From positions 62,001 to 126,000 of the forward strand of contig CBDBVB010000031.1 in NCBI GenBank assembly GCA_965212545.1: a stretch of DNA of 64,000 bases, written 5' to 3'. How positions within the stretch are numbered: position 1 is the stretch's first letter; the number at the start of each line of letters is the position of its first letter. A model generated the notes under the pieces. The model was not told the DNA's origin, ran no database searches, and saw only the letters and a program-made list of their open reading frames with translations. A program made the position numbers and the translations under genes. Origin of the DNA: JABDIP01 sp965212545. Its GTDB lineage: Bacteria; Pseudomonadota; Alphaproteobacteria; DSM-16000; Inquilinaceae. Below are positions 45,250 to 52,767 of this stretch, piece by piece.

Positions 45250-46662
45250 ATGACCTCCGATTCAGACGCGACGCCAGAGACACAGGACGCCTCGGACGAC
45301 CAGCCATCGGCAACCGACCGGGTCGTCGCCGCCTTCGGCGGAATCCGGCCCATGGCCCATAAGCTCGGCATGCCGGTAACGACGGTCCAGGGTTGGAAGA
45401 AACGCGGCGCCATCCCGCAGCAACGCCATGAGACGATCCGCAGCGCCGCCCGCGAACACGGCATCGATCTCGACGACGCCGCGCTGACCGCGGCCTCTCC
45501 TCCGGACGCCCAGCCGGAGTCGGCTCACACGCCACGACGGCAAACGCCCCGGGCGGCACCCTCTCGGCCCTCGCCTGCCGGCGACACGAGGAAACCGGCG
45601 GCTGTCCCGTCCCAGCCGCGTTCGGCAGTGGCGTGGGCCGCCCTGGTGCTGGCGCTGGTCGCGTTGGCCGCGGCAGCAACGGCACCGCTCTGGACCGGCC
45701 CGATCTATGGCATGGCTGGCCTGCCGATCGGGCCGGGCGCGACGACAATCGGCGGACAGGCACAGCTGGCGCCGCTGGAGGCCCGGCTTGACGAATTGGA
45801 GAGGCGCACGGATTCGCTTTCGGCACAAAGTGGAGCCGGTGACGAATTCGCAGCGCTTACGACCCAGATGCAGGCCGTCGACCAGCAACTCGCGGCGCAG
45901 GGTGAACGGGTTACGGCAGTCGGAGGCGCGGTCGACGCTCTCGCCATCGACATCGCGCGTCTGGACGGCGCGCTGGGCAATCAGCGGATCGGCCTGACCG
46001 AGGCGTTGGCGATCGTGACCAGTCTGCAGGGGAGGGCGGACGCGATCGAGGCCCGCCTGGAGGAGATCGCGAATATCCAGGGTCGCGACGGCCGCCGGAT
46101 CGAACGCCTGATCGCCTCGGACAGCGCCACCCAGGCGCTGGTGTTGGCGATCGGCCAGCTTCGGGTAGCCGTTGATGCCGGGCAGCCTTATGCGCAGCCT
46201 CTGGCTTCGTTGCAGGCGCTGTCGGCCGGGATCGACGAGACCGCTGGCGACCTTGCCGCCTTGGCTGCCGGCGCGCCGACCGGCATCGCGGACCGTGATG
46301 CCCTCAAATCCGATTTCCCGGCAATGGCCCAGGAGGTCCGGGACGCGGTCCTGTTGCCGGCCGATGCCCGCTGGTGGGATCAGGCCATTGCCAAGGTCGA
46401 AGGGCTGGTGACCGTGCGGCCGGCACCGGGCGAGGTCGACGGCGAAGACGTCGGCGCGGTTCTGGCGCGCGCCGAAGGCCGCTTGGAAACCAACGACCTG
46501 ACCGGCGCGGTCGCCGCGATAGCCCTGCTCGAGGGCGACGCGGCAGCTGCATCGGCCCCCTGGCGGCAGCGGGCGGAGACCCGGCTGGCGGCAGAGACAG
46601 CGCTTGGCAACCTGACCAGCTTTGCAATCGCCCGGCTGGCCAACATCCCATCGGATCGGTGA
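45250..46662 (+). CDS. Mitofilin/Mic60-like protein with N-terminal HTH-like segment
   Basis: 470 aa. Residues ~22-75 (DRVVAAFGGIRPMAHKLGMP, TVQGWKKRGAIPQQRHETI) look like a small YdaS/Cro-type helix-turn-helix. A Pro-rich linker precedes one membrane helix (~124-147, AVAWAALVLALVALAAAA). The C-terminal ~300 residues are a long coiled coil (LEARLDELERRTDSL, then repeated Gln/Ala/Glu heptads) and a conserved helical end (WWDQAIAKVEGLVTVRP). Alphaproteobacterial Mic60 relatives, coded next to hemY, shape inner-membrane invaginations; position and architecture agree. The HTH-like part would face the cytosol. DNA binding is not shown and could be vestigial. Confidence 0.85.
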   Translation: MTSDSDATPETQDASDDQPSATDRVVAAFGGIRPMAHKLGMPVTTVQGWKKRGAIPQQRHETIRSAAREHGIDLDDAALTAASPPDAQPESAHTPRRQTPRAAPSRPSPAGDTRKPAAVPSQPRSAVAWAALVLALVALAAAATAPLWTGPIYGMAGLPIGPGATTIGGQAQLAPLEARLDELERRTDSLSAQSGAGDEFAALTTQMQAVDQQLAAQGERVTAVGGAVDALAIDIARLDGALGNQRIGLTEALAIVTSLQGRADAIEARLEEIANIQGRDGRRIERLIASDSATQALVLAIGQLRVAVDAGQPYAQPLASLQALSAGIDETAGDLAALAAGAPTGIADRDALKSDFPAMAQEVRDAVLLPADARWWDQAIAKVEGLVTVRPAPGEVDGEDVGAVLARAEGRLETNDLTGAVAAIALLEGDAAAASAPWRQRAETRLAAETALGNLTSFAIARLANIPSDR

Positions 46663-46667
46663 GCGCG

Positions 46668-48035
46668 ATGTGGCGATCGTTTCTCCTGATTGCGAAGATC
46701 GGAATTGCGGTCGTGGTGGCCGTGCTGATTGCCAACCGGCCGGGCCAGGTTCAGTTCGAGTGGCAGGGCTATATCATCGAGACCTCTGTCGGGATCCTGA
46801 TCCTGATGGTGGCGGCGCTAATGGGCGTCACGGCTTTGACCTATCGTTTCTGGCGCGGCCTGATCAGGGCGCCAGGTGCGATCGGTCGAGCGCGATCGGG
46901 CTCGCGGCGGGAAGGCGGCTACCGGGCGCTGACCAACGGCATGGTGGCGGTTGCCGCCGGAGATCCGAATGCCGCCCGGCGCTTCGCGAAAAAGGCGGAT
47001 GCACTCTTGGACGACCCGCCATTGACCATGCTGCTGTCGGCCCAGGCGGCCCAATTGACCGGCGACGACCAAGCGGCGACCCGGTATTTCGAGGCCATGC
47101 TGGAGCGGCGGGAGACGGAGTTCCTGGGGCTTCGTGGCCTGATCAACCAGGCCCTGAAGAGCGATGACAGGGTGAAGGCGCTGTCATTGGTGGACCGCGC
47201 CCGCAACCTGCGGCCGAATACCCCATGGGTGCTGGCGGCGGCCTTCGATCTTCAGGTCCGGCAGCGCAAATGGGCGGAAGCCCAGACGTCGCTTGCCGCG
47301 GCGGTCAAGGCGGGCGCGATCGATGCTGCCAGCGGACGGCGGCACAAGGTGGCCATCCTGATCGAGCGTAGCCGCGAGGCGGAAGCCGGCGGCCAGATGG
47401 CCGCAGCCATGACGCACGCCCACAAGGCCGCGACGCTGTTGCCGGACTTCGCCCCCGCGGTGGCCCGGGAGGCCCGGCTGCTTGCCGGCAACGGCAAGGA
47501 AAAGCAGGCCGTCCGGCTGCTCGAAAAGGCTTGGTCGCAGGCACCGCATGCCACTCTGGCGCAGGCCTTTCTGGACGTCGCGCCGACCGGCGAAACGGCA
47601 CTGGACCGGGTACAACGACTGGACAACCTGCATAGGGGCCGGCCGGACTTGCCGGAGCTTCTGCCGGTGCTTGGCGAGGCGGCGTTGAGGGCAGAGCTCT
47701 GGGGCTCCGCCCGAGGCCATCTGAAGCACGCCCTGGCGACCGCGCCCAGCCGACGCATCTTTCGTCTGCTGGCCGAACTTGAGACCGGCGAGAACAACGA
47801 CGCGGTCGCGGCGCGCAATTGGCTGACCAAGGCCGAGGATGCGGCCGACGACCCGGCCTGGATCTGCGAGAGCTGCGGCACCTCCCATGCGGTCTGGACC
47901 GCCTTATGCCGCCAGTGCGGCCAGTTCGATTCGCTGGACTGGCGCCAGTCGGCCGCCGCACATCTCCCGCCCCCCGCGCCACAGGTCAAAGGACCGGCGG
48001 CCCTGCCACCTCCCGTGGCCCCGGCCAACCAGTGA
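46668..48035 (+). CDS. hemY: HemY-type TPR membrane protein
   Basis: 455 aa from ATG 46668; longer upstream frames overlap the mitofilin gene and are not conserved. Two N-terminal membrane helices (FLLIAKIGIAVVVAVLIANR and SVGILILMVAALMGVTALTY) precede the HemY_N region and a series of TPR-like helical repeats. Near the C-terminus is a Cys4 knuckle, WICESCGTSHAVWTALCRQC (CxxC-x11-CxxC), like the rubredoxin-type tail of LapB. The proteobacterial HemY proteins of this type are linked to heme synthesis, but they are not the protoporphyrinogen oxidase of the same name. It lies 5 bp after the mitofilin gene. Confidence 0.92.
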   Translation: MWRSFLLIAKIGIAVVVAVLIANRPGQVQFEWQGYIIETSVGILILMVAALMGVTALTYRFWRGLIRAPGAIGRARSGSRREGGYRALTNGMVAVAAGDPNAARRFAKKADALLDDPPLTMLLSAQAAQLTGDDQAATRYFEAMLERRETEFLGLRGLINQALKSDDRVKALSLVDRARNLRPNTPWVLAAAFDLQVRQRKWAEAQTSLAAAVKAGAIDAASGRRHKVAILIERSREAEAGGQMAAAMTHAHKAATLLPDFAPAVAREARLLAGNGKEKQAVRLLEKAWSQAPHATLAQAFLDVAPTGETALDRVQRLDNLHRGRPDLPELLPVLGEAALRAELWGSARGHLKHALATAPSRRIFRLLAELETGENNDAVAARNWLTKAEDAADDPAWICESCGTSHAVWTALCRQCGQFDSLDWRQSAAAHLPPPAPQVKGPAALPPPVAPANQ

Positions 48036-48118
48036 TGTCGGTCACCGCGCGTTCGATGTGAAATGGATAGGGACGGTCGGCCGCCACATCATCGCTGATC
48101 GAGGGGAAGCCGAGGACC

Positions 48119-48622
48119 ATGGCCAAGAACTATGACGAACTGATCAAACAGTCCAAATCCGGCACGCTCGGGCAGATCGATGAATGGGGGGCCGACGGGG
48201 TCAATTGTTATGCCTTTGCTGTCAATTGCAAGAACCCGGGCACGGCAAAACCGATCCCGGGCGGGAAAGCGCCGCCCGATGGCAAATACACCGCACAGTT
48301 CATACGCGCCGGCGCCCTGAAAGATGGGCTGAAGGCGATCTTCTTCCCCGAGAACAGCAAACAGATCAACGAGTTGAAGGACTATTATATGGTCGCCGGG
48401 TTCGTCAAAGATTCCTCAGGCGTCTCTGACCATCATTGGTATCGCGAGGCAAAAGGAGAGTATTGGACCCACAAGCCCGGCCCCCAGGGCATCAGGAACT
48501 TTGATGGCTCCAATCCGCCCAAGGTCCTGAACGGCAATCTGCTCAGCCAGCAATACGACCACAGCGGCTACACCTTCGTCGGCTATTTCTTCTGCCCGAA
48601 GAAAGGCCTGAAACTCGCCTGA
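48119..48622 (+). CDS. Hypothetical protein with conserved-looking Cys/His residues
   Basis: 167 aa with no signal peptide. The pattern NCYAFAVNC, then DHHWYREAKGEYWTHKPGPQ and YTFVGYFFCPKKG recalls a scattered bacterial family in which a Cys in NCYAxA and later His residues could form a papain-like or NlpC/P60-like active site. That similarity is from memory and not verified. Codon use is less GC-biased than its neighbours, with more T/A-ending codons, which would fit lateral transfer. It is a single gene between hemY and tRNA-Thr, a common integration neighbourhood. No immunity gene or secretion marker is visible. Confidence 0.6.
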   Translation: MAKNYDELIKQSKSGTLGQIDEWGADGVNCYAFAVNCKNPGTAKPIPGGKAPPDGKYTAQFIRAGALKDGLKAIFFPENSKQINELKDYYMVAGFVKDSSGVSDHHWYREAKGEYWTHKPGPQGIRNFDGSNPPKVLNGNLLSQQYDHSGYTFVGYFFCPKKGLKLA

Positions 48623-48677
48623 CCCCCGCCCCGGTCGTCGGCCGCTACGCCTTCGTGAGCCGGCCGGTACAGAGGAA

Positions 48678-48706
48678 TTGACGGGCGCCCTGGCTGGGCG
48701 TAGCTT
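48678..48706 (+). promoter_or_regulatory. Sigma-70-type promoter for tRNA-Thr
   Basis: TTGACG (-35, 48678-48683), a 17-bp spacer, and TAGCTT (-10, 48701-48706). The tRNA begins 33 bp after the -10 box. Confidence 0.6.
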
Positions 48707-48739
48707 CCCGCCCGCCGGGCGAGCTTCCTGTTCGGATAG

Positions 48740-48814
<75 letters not shown>

Positions 48815-48910
48815 TCATCCGTACTGAATGGGCACCTGATCTCGGGCAGTCTTTGTGATTCGATTGGCGCAGGGGCGCATTGGCCCGGGCCGTCGCGATG
48901 GTCGGCGGCG

Positions 48911-49147
48911 TCAGCCGTAATACTTGTCGATGGCTTCGAATTCCGCGACCACGTCCTTGAAGCCCAGCGCCGACAGCAGGTCGCAAAGGACCTTGTCGGC
49001 GTCGATATGGGCCTGCTCAAGGTCGCCCAGCAACTGCAGCTCTTCCAGCCGCTCCTCAGCCTCTCGACCCGCCTTTACAACGGATTCCTTCTGGGTCTTC
49101 TGGGCCGCGTCGAGCTGCAGGGCACGGATGAATCCCAAATTGCTCAT
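48911..49147 (-). CDS. Small helical hypothetical protein
   Basis: 78 aa from ATG 49147, with AAGGAAGG upstream at slightly long spacing. It is highly helical with charged heptads: MSNLGFIRALQLDAAQKTQK, GREAEERLEELQLLGDLEQA and LGFKDVVAEFEAIDKYYG. Soluble; no domain recognised. Its codon use looks native. It lies between tRNA-Thr and an AT-rich spacer that probably holds its promoter. Confidence 0.6.
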   Translation of the reverse strand: MSNLGFIRALQLDAAQKTQKESVVKAGREAEERLEELQLLGDLEQAHIDADKVLCDLLSALGFKDVVAEFEAIDKYYG

Positions 49148-49423
49148 CGGTCGATTCGCCTTCCTTGCACTCGATGCCTGTCGGGCATCCGATAGACTTC
49201 CATCGAATAGGATATGGAGCACCATAAGACGAAGCTGGTTAAGGTTACATTAATTTGAATTGCTTTTGATTTATTAATAAATAGTTACCTGAGTCACGAA
49301 GTCATGCCGCACAGGCAGGCCTCACCTTTGTTACGCGAATTCTGACAAGAATGTGGCCGAGATCACATTTACTTGATCTCGACGCTTGATCTCTTGGGCG
49401 GCTGGTGTAAGCCGTCAACCGGC
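49148..49423. other. AT-rich spacer with inverted repeats
   Basis: About 275 bp without a gene. 49240-49290 is AT-rich (tttgatttattaataaatag). Two perfect 8-bp inverted repeats lie at its right end: 49357-49380 (CGAGATCA/TGATCTCG) and 49407-49427 (GTAAGCCG/CGGCTTAC), the latter overlapping the acyltransferase stop codon. They may be 3' hairpins of that gene. Confidence 0.5.
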
Positions 49424-49427
49424 TTAC
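49407..49427 (-). terminator. Possible hairpin at the end of the acyltransferase gene
   Basis: A perfect 8-bp stem with a 5-nt loop spans the stop codon of the minus-strand gene. There is no T-run, so Rho-independent termination is uncertain. Confidence 0.35.
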
Positions 49428-50332
49428 GCGACCGAATCGATCCAACGGCGGTGCATCCAGAACCATTGCTCCGGACGCTCGCGGATCCAACCTTCGAACA
49501 TCTCGTTGACGCTGGACATGATCGCCTTGATGTCGGCGTGGCGGTCTTCGGTCCGCGGCAGTTCCATGGGCGGGTAGAAGGTCATGCGGAACCGGGCGCC
49601 CCCGAGCCGCTCGACCCGGCCGGCAACGACGGCGCAGTCGAACCGCAGTGCGAACAGCGCCAGGGCCGGCGTTGTCATCGCGTCGCGGCCGAAAAACGGC
49701 ACCGCAATGCCGCGATTCAGCTTCTGGTCGAGCAGCATGCCGAGATTGTCGCCGCGGGCAAGGACCTTCATGGCTCCCCTGGTTCCTTCCGGGCCCTTGC
49801 TGAACTGGACGATGCCGCTGGCCGCGCGGATGCGCCGGATCAGCCGGTCCGCGGCACGGTTGTTCGGAACCCGGTAGATGGAACTCATCCGGCCAACGTA
49901 TTTCGCCGTCCACGAGGCCCCCAACTCCCAGTTGCCGATATGGGCGCCGATCACGATCCTGGAGCGCTGCGATACTTCGGGGCCATTCACGTTCTCGGCT
50001 CCGACGATTTCGACCCGGTCGCTGTCACGAATGGTCGGCAGATGCGGATATTCGCCGAAGGTGCGGCCGATATTGTCCCACATGCCGAGAACGATGCGAC
50101 GTCGCTCATGATCGGACAGATCCGGCAAGGCAAGCTGCAGATTGTGCATGGCGCGCCGATTGGCCGAACCGAGCCTCGGGCCGACCGTGCGGCCGATCCA
50201 GCCACCCAGGGCCGAGGCCGCGTCCACCGGCAGCAGGCTGAACAGCCCATAGCTCAAATACAGCAGGACCGACTGGAGCGGATGATAGACCCAGCGGTCC
50301 AGCCGGCGTCGAATGGCAGACTTGCGGGCCAT
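49424..50332 (-). CDS. Lipid A-type lauroyl/acyl acyltransferase (LpxL/HtrB family)
   Basis: 302 aa from ATG 50332; ATG 50413 would overlap the upstream glycosyltransferase gene and add a non-conserved leader. An N-terminal membrane helix (LQSVLLYLSYGLFSLLP) is followed by GRTVGPRLGSANRRAMHNLQ, the catalytic VIGAHIGNWELGA (HxxxxE), YRVPNNRAADRLIRRIR, VPFFGRDAMTTPA and WFWMHRRW. These acyltransferases add secondary acyl chains to lipid A at the inner face of the inner membrane. It lies downstream of a glycosyltransferase gene and near nucleotide-sugar genes, consistent with lipopolysaccharide assembly. Confidence 0.92.
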   Translation of the reverse strand: MARKSAIRRRLDRWVYHPLQSVLLYLSYGLFSLLPVDAASALGGWIGRTVGPRLGSANRRAMHNLQLALPDLSDHERRRIVLGMWDNIGRTFGEYPHLPTIRDSDRVEIVGAENVNGPEVSQRSRIVIGAHIGNWELGASWTAKYVGRMSSIYRVPNNRAADRLIRRIRAASGIVQFSKGPEGTRGAMKVLARGDNLGMLLDQKLNRGIAVPFFGRDAMTTPALALFALRFDCAVVAGRVERLGGARFRMTFYPPMELPRTEDRHADIKAIMSSVNEMFEGWIRERPEQWFWMHRRWIDSVA

Positions 50333-50387
50333 GCCTAGAGGTCCTCTGGCCGGCAGCCGCCGGCCGTGGCCTTCGCCGGCGCGGCCG

Positions 50388-51431
50388 TCATAGAACCTGG
50401 TCGGCCCATTCATACGGCTCCGAGTATGGCTCGCCGTAGACCGTCTCGATCATGTAGCGGCAGACCCTTTCGACACTGTACGAACCATGCGCCCGCCGCC
50501 AGCCCGCCTCGGCGACCCGACGCCGCGCCGCATCATCCTTGTGGAAACGCTGCACCTGTTCCACCAGATCGTCCAGCTGGTCGAAATAAATCACCTCTTC
50601 CGGCGTGAAGAGTCGCTCCATGCCCAGACCGCGCGGGGTGAAGGTGAGGAGCCCGTTGCCCGTCAATTGCCACAGGCGCGCGGACGAGCTCATCATATGA
50701 TCGTTCCTGCGGCTGTAGTTCAGACCCATCCGGGACTCCGCCAGTTTCCGCTCATAATCGGCGCCGAAGACCAGGGGCGCTCCGAACAATCCATTCAGAT
50801 CGAATCGGACGCCGTTCAACCGATCCCGCAGTTGCCCCATGAAAGAGGTTCGGTCGTCTGCATCCTGCCGGTTGGCACGGCCGCAGAACAGAAGATCGAC
50901 CGGAAGATCGGCGGCGCTGAAATTGCGCAGCCGTTCGATCGACGCGTCAACCGGCGGCGGAAAGAATCCGACCCTATTGCGATCGGTCTTGAACTGCCGC
51001 ATCGGTTCCCCGCCCGACGAAACGAAGATGGCGTCGAGGTAGGGCTTCCGGGCATGCAGATGGCCCAGCTTGTGGGTGTCCCACAGAGCATCGTGGTACC
51101 ACAGGAGGGTCTTCACGAGCGGGAACCGCTCTCGGATTTCGGCTAGCGTCTCCGGCCGCACCAATTCGCTATGCCCCATGCAAATGAGGTCGGGCTCGAC
51201 ATTGATGCAGGCTTCCAACAGTCGCCGGTTCATCTTGTCCGTGCCCCATCTCTTGGAGCGGAACGGCGCCTCGTACCGGGCCACGTCACGATGGCTGAAC
51301 GGGATGACCAGATGGCCGTTGCGGATCAGGCCGTTCGAAATCTTCGGCGCGACCGATGCGTTGAAGCGCGCGCCATACATTCCATAGTTGAAATTGGTCA
51401 CATGCAGGATGCGCAGGGTCCGGTCCATCAT
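50388..51431 (-). CDS. Glycosyltransferase (CgeB-like, GT-B fold)
   Basis: 347 aa. The N-terminal Rossmann half reads LRILHVTNFNYGMYGARFNA, NGHLVIPFSHRD and LICMGHSELVRPETLAEI. The C-terminal donor half has LPVDLLFCGRANRQDADD, YERKLAESRMGLNYSRRND, SSARLWQLTGNGLLTFTPRG and a final helix around RRRVAEAGWRRAHGSYSVER, typical of Glyco_trans_1_2/CgeB proteins. It probably adds a sugar to a surface polysaccharide or lipopolysaccharide. It is upstream of the acyltransferase and downstream of the diacetamido-sugar genes. Donor and acceptor are unknown. Confidence 0.85.
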   Translation of the reverse strand: MMDRTLRILHVTNFNYGMYGARFNASVAPKISNGLIRNGHLVIPFSHRDVARYEAPFRSKRWGTDKMNRRLLEACINVEPDLICMGHSELVRPETLAEIRERFPLVKTLLWYHDALWDTHKLGHLHARKPYLDAIFVSSGGEPMRQFKTDRNRVGFFPPPVDASIERLRNFSAADLPVDLLFCGRANRQDADDRTSFMGQLRDRLNGVRFDLNGLFGAPLVFGADYERKLAESRMGLNYSRRNDHMMSSSARLWQLTGNGLLTFTPRGLGMERLFTPEEVIYFDQLDDLVEQVQRFHKDDAARRRVAEAGWRRAHGSYSVERVCRYMIETVYGEPYSEPYEWADQVL

Positions 51432-51606
51432 CGCCTTCGGCCAAAATCGGGACTTCCAAGGGCATTTGGACGGTTCGAGCGGACACGGTCAAGCTCAAGG
51501 GCTGCACCGCACCCCGGCGTCGGGCAAGGACCCTGCCGTCCTCTGATGCAGCCGGCCCAACTGCCGGCCGACAGCATTCAGGTCTTCCGTTCGACCCCGC
51601 GGCAGG

Positions 51607-52767
51607 TCATTGAACCACCGCCGTTACGGAGGTCGCGATGCGGCGCAGGGTGGCATCGTCCATATAGGGATGCATCGGCAAGCTCAGTACCCTCTTGGCA
51701 AGCGCCTCCGATACCGGCAGGCCCTGCGGCCCGATCGGGTAATCCCGGTATGCGGTCTGAAAGTGCAGCGGACGTGGATAGTAGATCGCCGTCGGGATTC
51801 CCGCCGCCTTCAGCCGCGCTGCCACGTCGTCACGGGTATCCAGCTTGACGGTATATTGTGCCCAGGCCGAGGTCGTGCCAACCGGCGCCACCGGTGTTTC
51901 GACGATATCTCCCAGCGCTGCCGCATAACCGTCGGCGACCCTTTGGCGGGCTTCGATCTCATCTTCGAAGATGCCCAGCTTCTCCAGCAGAATCGCCGCC
52001 TGCACGGTGTCGAGCCGGCCGTTCACGCCGATCCGAACATTATCGTATTTGTCTGTGCCCTGACCGTGCACGCGCAGCGATCGCAGCGTTGCCGCAACAT
52101 CGTCGTCGTCAGTGAACACCGCACCACCATCGCCATAGCAACCGAGCGGCTTGGCGGGAAAGAAGCTGGTGGCCGCCGCATCGCCGATCGATCCCGCCCG
52201 CTTGCCGCGATAGCTGGAGCCGAAGCTCTGCGCCGCGTCGGCCAGCAACCGCAGGTCATGGGATTCCGCGAGCGGCAGCAGCGCATCGTAATCCGCAGGC
52301 TGTCCGAACAGGTCGACGGGAATCACCGCTGCCGGCTTCAGACGCCCTTCGGCCGCCAGCGACGCGATGGCCGCCTCCAGGCTGGCCGGGTCCATGTTGA
52401 AGCTGTCTTCCAGGACGTCGACGAAGACTGGCGTTGCGCCGACCAGCGCAACCACCTCCGCCGTCGCCGCAAAGGTGAAGGCCGGCACGAAGACGGCGTC
52501 GCCCGGGCCGACACCCCAGGCCATCAGTGGCAGTTGCAGGGCGTCGGTGCCGCTGGCGCAGGTCACCACATGCTTGACGCCGGCGAACGCGGCCAGCCGT
52601 TCCTCCAAGGTGCGCACTTCCGGTCCCATGATGAAACGGCCATGCTCGAGCACCCGTCCAATCGCCTGGTCGATCCGGTTGCCCAGTCGATTGCGCTGCG
52701 CTTGCAGGTCGATAAATGCAATCGGGTCTTCCGCGAACGCGGATACGGCCGCTGCAGAGTCAGTCAT
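51607..52767 (-). CDS. DegT/DnrJ/EryC1 aminotransferase, WbpE-like
   Basis: 386 aa from ATG 52767, overlapping the preceding gene by 8 bp; the longer start at 52947 would be buried in that gene. It is PLP-dependent, with FIDLQAQRNRLGNRIDQAI at the N-terminus, CASGTDALQLPLMAWGVGPG, ADAAQSFGSSYRGKRAGSIG, the Lys in SFFPAKPLGCYGDGG and GVNGRLDTVQAAILLEKL. Given its neighbours, it probably transaminates C3 of UDP-3-keto-GlcNAcA to the 3-amino sugar, as WbpE does in Pseudomonas. Confidence 0.93.
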   Translation of the reverse strand: MTDSAAAVSAFAEDPIAFIDLQAQRNRLGNRIDQAIGRVLEHGRFIMGPEVRTLEERLAAFAGVKHVVTCASGTDALQLPLMAWGVGPGDAVFVPAFTFAATAEVVALVGATPVFVDVLEDSFNMDPASLEAAIASLAAEGRLKPAAVIPVDLFGQPADYDALLPLAESHDLRLLADAAQSFGSSYRGKRAGSIGDAAATSFFPAKPLGCYGDGGAVFTDDDDVAATLRSLRVHGQGTDKYDNVRIGVNGRLDTVQAAILLEKLGIFEDEIEARQRVADGYAAALGDIVETPVAPVGTTSAWAQYTVKLDTRDDVAARLKAAGIPTAIYYPRPLHFQTAYRDYPIGPQGLPVSEALAKRVLSLPMHPYMDDATLRRIATSVTAVVQ

